The notes under the pieces are model-generated. The model did not search any database and was not told where the DNA came from. It saw only the letters and a program-made list of their open reading frames with translations. The position numbers and the translations under genes are program-made. A DNA stretch of 64,000 bases from Paraclostridium dentum (GTDB taxonomy: Bacteria > Bacillota > Clostridia > Peptostreptococcales > Peptostreptococcaceae). Where the stretch lies: positions 1,116,001 to 1,180,000 of the forward strand of contig NZ_WIPK01000001.1 in the NCBI RefSeq assembly GCF_012922555.1, in the 5' to 3' direction. Positions 52,416-60,434 of the stretch are shown here, piece by piece; position 1 is the stretch's first letter; every line of letters begins with the position of its first letter.

Positions 52416-53357
52416 TTACATATCCATTAAATGAGTTTCTAATACTTGTTCGTTTCTAAAATCCTCTAATTGTAAATAATAGTTAAATGTATCTAATACA
52501 TAGTCTAGCTTTATAGGTCCTACTAATTGACTTCCAGTTACTATTACTCCATATCTCTCAGCTTCTCTTTTTACAAATTCAAACGCTCTATGAATAGGAG
52601 TTTGATAACAATCTAGTAAATTCATAGAAACTACTACTCCTTCTTTTTCCGGGAATTTAATTCCAACTGCCCTAACAGTACTAAATCCACCACTTGGTCC
52701 TCTTAATGCTTTAGCTATTTTTTTAGCTATCTCTACATTTTCAGTTCCAAGGAATATATTATAAGCTGTAAGCCCATTAACTTCAGCGCTCGATAATGTT
52801 GCTCCAGCTTTTTCACTTAATAATCCATCAACACTTAAATCTGGCTTTCTATTATTGTATTCTTCTTGTCTACTGCTATCATCTTTTATCTCTTTTAAAA
52901 GATCTCTAACACCTTCATATTGACCTTTTCTTATATATGCAAATGCCTTTCTTTCTTCTGTACTAGCACTTTCTCCTGCAAAGTATATAGGGACTTTACT
53001 TTCTTTATGTAGCCTTTCCCCTATTTCTTTTGATAGCTTCACACACTCTTCTATAGTTATATTTTTAAGTGGGAATATAGGCAGAGTATCTTGTGCTCCT
53101 ATTCTAGGGTGAGTTCCTTTGTGTTCTCTCATATCTATAAGTTCTATAGATTTTTTAGCCATATTAACTAAAGCATCTTTTACATCTTCTGGCTCTCCTA
53201 TAAATGTAACAACTGTTCTATTAAAATCTGCTTCTGGTTCATAGCTCACTAACTTTACATTTGAATTTCTAACTACGTCTACAATAGCTTCAATTACATC
53301 TTTGTCTTTTCCATTACTAAAATTTGGCACTGCTAATACATATTGTTTTTTCTCCAT
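52416..53357 (-). CDS. Formiminotransferase (FtcD N-domain type); candidate glycine formiminotransferase
   Basis: The 313-residue protein is the formiminotransferase domain without the cyclodeaminase: VPNFSNGKDKDVIEAI, MREHKGTHPRIGAQDTLPIFP (His79 and His83, one of them catalytic) and GPIKLDYVLD. Family members move a formimino group from formiminoglutamate to tetrahydrofolate. In purine fermenters the donor is formiminoglycine, giving glycine and 5-formimino-THF, the last step of xanthine breakdown. It is the first gene of the operon. The cyclodeaminase needed next is not in the window. ATG at 53357 follows AGGAGA. Confidence 0.9.
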   Translation of the reverse strand: MEKKQYVLAVPNFSNGKDKDVIEAIVDVVRNSNVKLVSYEPEADFNRTVVTFIGEPEDVKDALVNMAKKSIELIDMREHKGTHPRIGAQDTLPIFPLKNITIEECVKLSKEIGERLHKESKVPIYFAGESASTEERKAFAYIRKGQYEGVRDLLKEIKDDSSRQEEYNNRKPDLSVDGLLSEKAGATLSSAEVNGLTAYNIFLGTENVEIAKKIAKALRGPSGGFSTVRAVGIKFPEKEGVVVSMNLLDCYQTPIHRAFEFVKREAERYGVIVTGSQLVGPIKLDYVLDTFNYYLQLEDFRNEQVLETHLMDM

Positions 53358-53576
53358 ACAATTATCTCCTTATTTTTTTTAAATTTAATAAGTAGATAAA
53401 CTATTAAAACAAGCAAATCTTCATTTATCCAAACTTATGATTAATTTTTATCTATTGAATTTTTCTGCAGTTTAAAGTAAGTTTTCTAATTTTTTTATTT
53501 ACACTTGTTTATAAATTATATTTTCTAGCTATTGTGAATATAACTTATTAAATAAAGTTTTTAAGGAGGTGTTTTA
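53358..53576. promoter_or_regulatory. Divergent promoter region of the xanthine cluster
   Basis: Between the divergent formiminotransferase and cyclase genes this A/T-rich stretch must hold both promoters. I found no purine-riboswitch core, no clear palindrome and no -24/-12 element. Ribosome site AAGGAGG precedes the plus-strand gene. Confidence 0.4.
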
Positions 53577-54269
53577 ATGGGGTTTAAAGTAATTGATTTG
53601 TCACAAGAAATTTATCAAGGTATGTCTGTTTTCCCAATGCATCAACCTACCTTTATAATGACAAATATGACTCATGAAGAAAATATGAAAAGAACCGGAA
53701 GTAAAACTTTAGGATTTTCTGCTAGAAATTTACTTATAAGTGAACATGGTGGTACTCATTCTGATGCTGTCTGGGAATATAAATCCAGTGGTAAGACTAT
53801 AGAAAATATGCCTCTTGAGTATTTTTTTGGAAGTGCTATTTGTATAGACTTAAGCAATATTACTTATAGTAGGTATATTGAAATTAAGGATATAGAAATT
53901 TCATTAAAAGAGTCTAACCTTAAAATTGAAAAAGGTGATATATTGCTAATGTACACTGGTCATTATGACAGAAATTTTAACACAGATAAGTGGCAAACTG
54001 AATATTCTGGGCTTAGTTATGATGCAGCTAAGTACCTAGCAACATCTGGAGTAGTTAATATAGGAGTTGATGCTCCTGCAATTGATCATCCAAAAGACTT
54101 AAATTTTTCAGGACATTTAGTATGTGGAGAGTATGATATCACCAACACAGAAAATCTTTGTAATCTAGATCAATTAGTGGGTAAAAGATTTTTATATTTT
54201 GGATTACCACTTAAAATTAGAGAAGGTTCTGGGTCCCCAATAAGAGCCATCGCTCTTTTGGAAGATTAA
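53577..54269 (+). CDS. Cyclase-family metal-dependent hydrolase (kynurenine formamidase-like); candidate imidazolonase
   Basis: The 230-residue protein has the cyclase-family core SEHGGTHSDA (His57, His61, Asp63), LSQEIYQGMSVFP at the start, and LLMYTGHYD and GVDAPAIDHP later. Members are Zn or Mn hydrolases that open or close amide bonds, such as N-formylkynurenine and cyclic imides. The last His of the usual HxGTHxDxPxH motif is absent (VWEY there). In the xanthine route the only step lacking an obvious enzyme is hydrolysis of 4-imidazolone to formiminoglycine; this is the best candidate. It is divergent from the main operon and 42 bases before the permease. Confidence 0.85.
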   Translation: MGFKVIDLSQEIYQGMSVFPMHQPTFIMTNMTHEENMKRTGSKTLGFSARNLLISEHGGTHSDAVWEYKSSGKTIENMPLEYFFGSAICIDLSNITYSRYIEIKDIEISLKESNLKIEKGDILLMYTGHYDRNFNTDKWQTEYSGLSYDAAKYLATSGVVNIGVDAPAIDHPKDLNFSGHLVCGEYDITNTENLCNLDQLVGKRFLYFGLPLKIREGSGSPIRAIALLED

Positions 54270-54311
54270 TTATTATAGCTAGCAGCAAAATTTATATTAG
54301 GAGGAGAATTT

Positions 54312-55646
54312 ATGAGTGAAAATAGTTCTTCTCAAAAGATTAAAAATCAAAATAACTCAGGATTACTATATAGAATAGAAGATAGACCAAATTTGCAACT
54401 TTCAATCCTTCTTGGTTTTCAACATATAGTTGCAGCTTTTGGTGGAATTGTTGCAGTTCCTTTGGTCATAGGTCCTGCAATAGGTGTTGATGTTAGAACT
54501 ACAGCTATGTTAGTTAGTGCTACAATATTTGTAGCAGGGCTTGCAACTATTATCCAGGCAAGAGGTATTTACAAAATTGGAGCTAAACTTCCATGTATTA
54601 TGGGTACATCTTTTACATTTGTAGGACCAGCAATAACAGTTGGTACTTCTATGGGCCTTGCAGGAATATTTGGTGCTACCATACTTGGTTCCTTTATAGA
54701 AATGATTTTGAGTAGATTTATAAAGCCTCTTATGAAATTTTTCCCACCTGTTGTTACAGGGACTGTTGTTACTTTAATAGGACTTACACTTGTTCCTGTT
54801 TCTATGGATTGGTGTGCTGGAGGTATTGGTTCTCCTACTTATGGAAGCATTACAAACATTTGTATAGCTTTAATGGTTATGGTTATAGTCGTAGGGTTTA
54901 ATATATATGGTAAAGGAGTTCTTAGCAGCTCTTCAATTTTGATAGGAATGTTTGTAGGTTACTTAGTATGTATCTCTATTGGCTTGGTTGATTTTTCACC
55001 TATAAAGGAAGCAAGTTGGGTAGGTTTACCTGGAATACCTGTAATCTTAGAACATGGTGTAAAGTTTAGTCTAGCTGGAGTTGCTCCATTTATTATAGCC
55101 TATCTAGTAACTACTATAGAAACCGTTGGCTGTTTAATAGCAATAGGTGAAGCTTCAGATATTAAAACTTCTAGTGAACAATTGAGTAAGGGCGTATTAG
55201 CTGACGGTCTAGGCAGTTTTTTAGCTGGTTTTTTTGGAGTATGCCCTAATACTACATTTAGCCAAAATATCGGTCTTATTCCTATCACCAAAGTTGCAAG
55301 TCGACATGTGGTTATAATATCAGGAGTAATTATGATGTTACTTGGAATATTCCCAAAATTAGGAGCTCTAGTTGCATCTATTCCTAGCCCTGTTTTAGGT
55401 GGAGCCGGAATAGTCATGTTCGGAGTTGTTGCTGCTAGCGGAATAAAAACATTAAGCAAAGTTAATATAAATAATAGAAACTTAATTATAATATCTGTTT
55501 CTATAGCTCTTGGCCTTGGAATAACTACAAGACCTGAGCTTTTAACAGTTTTACCTGAATCTTTAAAATTATTGTTTGGTTCAGGAATAAGCACAGGAAC
55601 TATATTTGCAGTAATGCTAAATATACTTTTAAAAGATACTGAATAA
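54312..55646 (+). CDS. NCS2-family purine permease (xanthine/urate type)
   Basis: The 444-residue protein has about 14 helices, the QH motif in LLGFQHIVAAFGG, and the family signature SQNIGLIPITKVASR. Gln-Asn with Gly-Leu and TKVxSR is the form seen in xanthine and urate carriers (PbuX, PucJ/K), while uracil carriers have Glu-Asn. It brings a purine into the cell by cation symport. Cluster position makes xanthine the expected substrate. A terminator follows. Confidence 0.9.
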   Translation: MSENSSSQKIKNQNNSGLLYRIEDRPNLQLSILLGFQHIVAAFGGIVAVPLVIGPAIGVDVRTTAMLVSATIFVAGLATIIQARGIYKIGAKLPCIMGTSFTFVGPAITVGTSMGLAGIFGATILGSFIEMILSRFIKPLMKFFPPVVTGTVVTLIGLTLVPVSMDWCAGGIGSPTYGSITNICIALMVMVIVVGFNIYGKGVLSSSSILIGMFVGYLVCISIGLVDFSPIKEASWVGLPGIPVILEHGVKFSLAGVAPFIIAYLVTTIETVGCLIAIGEASDIKTSSEQLSKGVLADGLGSFLAGFFGVCPNTTFSQNIGLIPITKVASRHVVIISGVIMMLLGIFPKLGALVASIPSPVLGGAGIVMFGVVAASGIKTLSKVNINNRNLIIISVSIALGLGITTRPELLTVLPESLKLLFGSGISTGTIFAVMLNILLKDTE

Positions 55647-55666
55647 ATGCAATATAAAATTAATTG

Positions 55667-55706
55667 AAATAACTATTCCACTTCAAAAGATAGTTATTTT
55701 TTTTTA
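55667..55706 (+). terminator. Terminator after the purine permease
   Basis: AAATAACTAT pairs with ATAGTTATTT over a 12-base loop, followed by T8. Confidence 0.85.
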
Positions 55707-55822
55707 CATTCAATTAAAGTTTTATTAAGAAATTTAAGAATTGTTTAAATTGTATTTACATTTTATATCGTTTTATAGTATAATAATCCAATATCTAACT
55801 AAATTAAATAAGGAGTGATTTG

Positions 55823-57088
55823 ATGGAACTTTACAAAATTAACGGAATCCTTAATCTTAATTTAAACATTGCTGCTACGATTGCATTAACATGTTTTTTA
55901 ATAATTTTAGGAAAAATAGTAAAAAGACGAATCTCAATTTTAGATAGACTCTGTATACCTGGACCAGTTATAGGAGGTATATTTTTTGCACTTTTAGTTT
56001 TTTTACTTAATCAATTTAATATATTAACTATTGTATTGGACACTAGCTTACAATCTACATTTATGGTCGCTTTCTTTACTACCGTAGGTATAGGCGCAAG
56101 TTTTAGCCTTATTAAAAAAGGAGGCAAGTCTGTACTGATTTACTGGGTATTTTGTATAATACTTATATTTTCTCAAAATATCATAGGCTTATTAGGAGCA
56201 TTACTAACAGGACTTGACCCATTGCTTGGTCTTATGTGTGGTGCCATTTCTATGGGTGGAGGTCATGGGACTAGTGCAACTTTCGGTCCAACTTTAGAAT
56301 CAATGGGAGTTGTAGGCGCTAATACTATAGGTCTTGCCGCTGCAACATTAGGCCTTATTTGTGGTGGATTTGTAGGAGCTCCAACCTCTAAATTTTTAAT
56401 TGAGAAGTATAAATTAAAACCAAAAAATTCGCTTTCAAACAACTTACATAATCATAACGAAATTGAAGATGATATCAATAGTGAAATTGCAATAGCATCC
56501 GATTCTAAAGCATCATCAAAATTGGATTCTTCAGAATTTATTAAACATATCTTCATATTGACTACGTGTATGTCATTAGGATATGTTGTTAGCAATTTTA
56601 TAGGTAAAATAACAGGTTATGCATTACCTGAGTATGTAGGTGGTATTTTAGTTGCTATGTTATTCAGAAATAGTAATGATAAATTTAAATTTGTAGATGT
56701 TGACTATTCATGTTTCGAACTTTTAGGTGATATAAGTTTAAATTTATTTTTAACTATGGCCCTTATGAGTATTAAACTTTGGGAATTAAAAACACTTGGA
56801 TTACCTATGTTGATTATAGTTTTTATGCAAGTATTATTTATAGTTTTATTTACTATATTTGTAATGTTTAAATTATTAGGTAAGGATTATGATGCAGCCG
56901 TAATGGTTGGTGGATTTATAGGTCATGAGCTTGGTGCTACTCCAAATGCACTTGCTAACTTGAATTCAATATGTAGTAGATATGGATACTCAGAAAAAGC
57001 ATTTTTTACGATACCAATTGTATGTGCTTTTTTGATTGACCTAGTTGCAATACCTACTATCATAATGTTTATAAATATACTATCATAA
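55823..57088 (+). CDS. gltS: GltS-type sodium/glutamate symporter family protein
   Basis: The 421-residue protein has two inverted five-helix repeats typical of the ESS family: GPVIGGIFFALLVF, GLMCGAISMGGGHGTSATFGPTL in the first half, and VGGFIGHELGATPNALANLNS in the second. GltS imports glutamate with Na+. The start is the ATG at 55823, seven bases after AAGGAG. It has its own promoter region after the permease terminator, so a direct link with xanthine use is only positional; import of an amino donor or export of a product is possible. Confidence 0.88.
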   Translation: MELYKINGILNLNLNIAATIALTCFLIILGKIVKRRISILDRLCIPGPVIGGIFFALLVFLLNQFNILTIVLDTSLQSTFMVAFFTTVGIGASFSLIKKGGKSVLIYWVFCIILIFSQNIIGLLGALLTGLDPLLGLMCGAISMGGGHGTSATFGPTLESMGVVGANTIGLAAATLGLICGGFVGAPTSKFLIEKYKLKPKNSLSNNLHNHNEIEDDINSEIAIASDSKASSKLDSSEFIKHIFILTTCMSLGYVVSNFIGKITGYALPEYVGGILVAMLFRNSNDKFKFVDVDYSCFELLGDISLNLFLTMALMSIKLWELKTLGLPMLIIVFMQVLFIVLFTIFVMFKLLGKDYDAAVMVGGFIGHELGATPNALANLNSICSRYGYSEKAFFTIPIVCAFLIDLVAIPTIIMFINILS

Positions 57089-57165
57089 AATTTATCTTGA
57101 GTGATTATACAACTAAGTTTTATATTTTATATATATTTTTTAATAATTATAGTTTTCTTAAACGT

Positions 57166-57204
57166 AAAAAAAGAGTTGCCTTTAATTAGTGGCAACTCTT
57201 TTTT
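57166..57204. terminator. Bidirectional terminator
   Basis: AAAAAAGAGTTGCC pairs with GGCAACTCTTTTTT over a ten-base loop, between convergent genes. Confidence 0.9.
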
Positions 57205-57205
57205 A

Positions 57206-57616
57206 TTAAAATGCACTTGATTTAGCTGTTATTTCATACTTATCAAAATTATTTTTAGAACATAATATTTCTACTTTTCTTTTCTCTTTAGGCATAATAT
57301 CTGTCTCGTTAGTAAACGAACTTTCAATAACCGTTCCTTCTTTATCTATTAATTTATAATCAAACTGTAGATAACCTATTTTTTCATTACTTTTATTTTC
57401 AAATGTTCCTACTATTTTAGTAGTAAATTGATCTTTTTCTACTTCCCAAGACATGTCTTTAGCTAAGTCTTGCACTTTGCTATCATTTTTAACAGTATCT
57501 TCTTTCACTTGATTTACAGCTTTATCCACGCTAGACACTCCAGCTGTAAACATAGCTGCACACCCTCCTATAACAACTACAATACCTATTAATACACCTA
57601 CTATAACTTTTTTCAT
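57206..57616 (-). CDS. FxLYD-type lipoprotein
   Basis: The 136-residue protein has a lipoprotein signal with VVIGGCAAMF (lipobox GGC near residue 19) and an outside domain ending in the FxLYD pattern (VGTFENKSNEKIGYLQFDYKLID). Such domains are small beta-sandwiches on Firmicute lipoproteins, often near membrane kinases; function is unknown. The Ser/Thr kinase gene lies 90 bases upstream on the same strand, so they could be co-expressed. ATG at 57616 follows GGAGG. Confidence 0.85.
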   Translation of the reverse strand: MKKVIVGVLIGIVVVIGGCAAMFTAGVSSVDKAVNQVKEDTVKNDSKVQDLAKDMSWEVEKDQFTTKIVGTFENKSNEKIGYLQFDYKLIDKEGTVIESSFTNETDIMPKEKRKVEILCSKNNFDKYEITAKSSAF

Positions 57617-57706
57617 AATAAAACCTCCACTAAATAATTACTTGTTGATTTTATTATAAAATTTATTTTTAATTTATTGGTATGCCATTAGCATACACAT
57701 TTTTAA

Positions 57707-58828
57707 TTATTTCAGTAACTCAAGGCCTAGACCAAAAATCATAAAAAGTATAAAGCTATAAATTATATATCCAAATATACTAAAATACCTTTCTTTACTT
57801 CGTATCATAGGTAACTTACTCTTTATATTTAAAAAGTTTGTGTATAATAAAGATAATGATAATAATAATCCTATTACAAGTATATTTCCTATAAATGTGG
57901 TTGTACTATCTACAAAAACTAGACCAGTGATCAAAAATAAATACCATAAAATAGCTAACATCATATTCAACTTATTTCTAGACCTAAATCCTGGTAATAC
58001 ATCCCACAGGTTGTTATTCTTTTTCATATTAATATTTGAATTCTTTATATCGTTATCTATTTTTTTATTTACTTTATATAAATTTTTTACTTCTTTACAA
58101 TCTGTACTAATTAACTTTTCTAAATCTGCTTTTAAATCTTCTACACTTTGATATCTTTCATTAGCAGATATTTTCGTACATTTTTTTATTATATCTTTTA
58201 GGTTGCCATCACTTTCTATTTCTTTTGTATGCCTACCTGTAGTCAGTACATTCATCATTATCCCAATAGCATATATATCACTTCTGCAGTCAGTTTGATC
58301 AAACCCAAATTGTTCTGGGGATGCATATCCCTTTGTTCCCAAAAGAGTCGTATCCATGTTTTCTCCGTATTTATATATTCTTGCTATATCAAAATCTATA
58401 AGTTTTAATACTCCATCATTGCTTATCATTATATTAGCAGGTTTTATGTCTCTATGAATTATACAAGGATTTAAATTATGAATTTTTTTCAGCACATTAC
58501 ATAAATCAATCATGTATTTTGCTACAATCTCTTCACTTAAATTCCCTTCTCTTTTTAAAATTTCTTGCAATGTATGTCCACTTATAAACTCTTCAATTAT
58601 TATTAATTTATCTTCATGTTCAAAAACTTCATATATTTTAGCCATATTCTTACTTTCTATATGAGTTAAGCTTTCGTATACTTGTAACGTATACTCTTTT
58701 AATACTCGTTTTATATAAAATTTTTCATCTAAAGTATTTTGAACTAAGAATATTTCACTTTTTCTACTTTTATGTATAGATTTTAATTCTTCGTATAGCG
58801 ATAATTTGTATTCTTCATCTATATTCAA
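57707..58828 (-). CDS. Membrane-bound Ser/Thr protein kinase without PASTA repeats
   Basis: The 373-residue protein has a eukaryote-type kinase domain (about 8-240): Lys40 in FYIKRVL, catalytic loop HRDIKPANIM (Asp127), DFD at 145-147 where most kinases have DFG, and GTKGYASPEQFG. After a basic linker come three helices (about 290-370) with no outside domain. The linker is Asn/Lys-rich. It is divergent from an HTH protein gene, so that protein may be its substrate or regulator. The DFD form occurs in active bacterial kinases, so activity is still likely. Confidence 0.9.
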   Translation of the reverse strand: MNIDEEYKLSLYEELKSIHKSRKSEIFLVQNTLDEKFYIKRVLKEYTLQVYESLTHIESKNMAKIYEVFEHEDKLIIIEEFISGHTLQEILKREGNLSEEIVAKYMIDLCNVLKKIHNLNPCIIHRDIKPANIMISNDGVLKLIDFDIARIYKYGENMDTTLLGTKGYASPEQFGFDQTDCRSDIYAIGIMMNVLTTGRHTKEIESDGNLKDIIKKCTKISANERYQSVEDLKADLEKLISTDCKEVKNLYKVNKKIDNDIKNSNINMKKNNNLWDVLPGFRSRNKLNMMLAILWYLFLITGLVFVDSTTTFIGNILVIGLLLSLSLLYTNFLNIKSKLPMIRSKERYFSIFGYIIYSFILFMIFGLGLELLK

Positions 58829-58902
58829 TTTTTTGCACCTCTTTTATTGATTTTACTTCCATAGAATTATATCATATTAATATGTGAGGTGGAATTATTT
58901 AT

Positions 58903-59343
58903 ATGAATAAGGATAAAACAGTTGAACTTATGAGTGTTTTAAACAATATAGAAAATGAATCTTGTTTAGATGAGTTTATTAAAATTGCTAAAGAAAATTT
59001 TTCTGATTTAAGCTTGCCTAATTTTTTTGAAAGCATATGTAAAGAGAAAAATATAAGCAAGAGTTTGCTTATAAAAAATGCTGAAATCGATAGAACTTAT
59101 GGATATCAAATTTTAAACGGAAGTAAAAAACCAAGCAGAGATAAAATTATTCAACTATGTTTATCTGCTAAATTAAATTTAGAAGAAAGCAATAAAGCTC
59201 TAAAATTAGGAAATGTAGGAGAGTTATACCCTAAAAATCCTAGAGATAGTATTTTAATCTTTGGTATTAATAAAAACCTTAATATTTCTAAAATTGATGA
59301 ATTGCTTTATAGTAGAAATTTTGAAACTCTTTTAGATATTTAA
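58903..59343 (+). CDS. HTH (XRE-like) protein divergent from the Ser/Thr kinase
   Basis: The 146-residue protein has a helix-turn-helix of the XRE type in the middle (SICKEKNISKSLLIKNAEID, then TYGYQILNGSKKPSRDKII, about 45-85) and helical flanks. It starts 74 bases from the kinase start on the opposite strand with AGGTGG before the ATG. Such pairs of a kinase and an HTH protein recur in Clostridia and suggest that phosphorylation changes DNA binding. Target genes unknown. Confidence 0.82.
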   Translation: MNKDKTVELMSVLNNIENESCLDEFIKIAKENFSDLSLPNFFESICKEKNISKSLLIKNAEIDRTYGYQILNGSKKPSRDKIIQLCLSAKLNLEESNKALKLGNVGELYPKNPRDSILIFGINKNLNISKIDELLYSRNFETLLDI

Positions 59344-59354
59344 TTTTTCTAAAT

Positions 59355-59402
59355 AAAAAACTCTTTCCTAGTAATTTTAATTTAACTAAGAAAGAGTTTT
59401 TA
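59355..59402. terminator. Bidirectional terminator
   Basis: AAAAAACTCTTTCCTAGT pairs with AACTAAGAAAGAGTTTTT with an A/T loop, between convergent genes. Confidence 0.85.
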
Positions 59403-59407
59403 TTATA

Positions 59408-60085
59408 TTATATGTTAAAGTCCTCAACACTATTTCTTGCAGGTTCTTCATTTAAAATAAATTTAACTAATTTTTCTCCATATGGAAGGCATGTTTGTAT
59501 AAATGGACCTGTTATAAGCATTGCTATAACTGTTCCAAGTCCTACTGTACCTCCTAATAAATACCCTGCAATCAAAAACGTAGCATCAATTCCCATTCTT
59601 ATCCAACGATATTCTAATTTCATTTTATCTTTTATAATAAACGGTATTATGTCATTTGGTGCCATTCCTACCTTAGTAGATGAAAGAATAGAAAATCCTA
59701 CAGCTATGATAAAACACCCTAATCCTACTAAAACTATTTTTCCAATATAACTATCGTGTTGAATTGGAAAATATGTAACAACGTTTACAGCCATATCAAT
59801 AATTGGCCCAACTCCAATAACACATATTAAGGTACCTATTTTAATATGATTTTTCTGAACTAAAAATATTATTGTAAATAATACAATTAAGATTATTCTA
59901 TTTGCAGTTCCTGTAGTAGCGTTTACCCCAATGCTATTTAATGCGCACGCTAATCCTTGTGTAAAAACTGTAAATGGATCTGATCCTATATTTGTTTTTA
60001 AATATAACGCTACTCCAAATTGAATTATACTCATTCCTATAAAAAACAATGTTAACCTTTTCACAGAGCTTAAAAGTTTATTCAT
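59408..60085 (-). CDS. YczE/YyaS-type membrane protein
   Basis: The 225-residue protein has five or six helices and the family features GVALYLKTNIGSDPFTVFTQG at the N-terminus and STKVGMAPNDIIPFIIKDK in the middle. YczE-type proteins are related to YitT and have no agreed substrate; in Bacillus, YczE affects lipopeptide synthesis. ATG at 60085 follows AGGGGG. It is monocistronic. Confidence 0.85.
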   Translation of the reverse strand: MNKLLSSVKRLTLFFIGMSIIQFGVALYLKTNIGSDPFTVFTQGLACALNSIGVNATTGTANRIILIVLFTIIFLVQKNHIKIGTLICVIGVGPIIDMAVNVVTYFPIQHDSYIGKIVLVGLGCFIIAVGFSILSSTKVGMAPNDIIPFIIKDKMKLEYRWIRMGIDATFLIAGYLLGGTVGLGTVIAMLITGPFIQTCLPYGEKLVKFILNEEPARNSVEDFNI

Positions 60086-60434
60086 GCATATACCCCCTAA
60101 GTATGTCTACTATTCCAATTGACTTTAAGTTAATTACTTGGTTATTTGATTTATTGACTTTTACAGAATAATATAATTTCAAAAATATGTCAATAAAGTT
60201 TGTTATTTTTTACTCATTCTTAAGGTGTAATAATATTTCTTACTGTCTTTTTTCTTACCTTTAACCCTTTGATATTACTATACTTTAATCTCTTTTTAAA
60301 AATTATTTTTTAAAATAAATTTTTTTATATATTTTTAAAATTCATTTTAAAAATATATAAGTTTAATAATTTAAGAGCTGTAAATCATGCTTACTCTTTA
60401 AACATAATTTACAGCTCTATACCAAATTTCACTT
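60086..60434. other. Intergenic region between the YczE-like gene and the kinase gene
   Basis: Contains the YczE-like promoter region with TTGACTTTAAGTTAATT near 60118-60134 and a hairpin at 60374-60418 (AGAGCTGTAAAT with ATTTACAGCTCT, 12 perfect pairs), which probably ends the kinase transcript though its T-run is poor. No gene is visible in between. Confidence 0.5.

Noticed and set aside
53358-53576. Purine or xanthine riboswitch before the xanthine cluster
   Set aside because: I looked for the conserved purine-aptamer loops and for an NMT1-like core in this A/T-rich gap and in the gap before the GltS gene; none is present.
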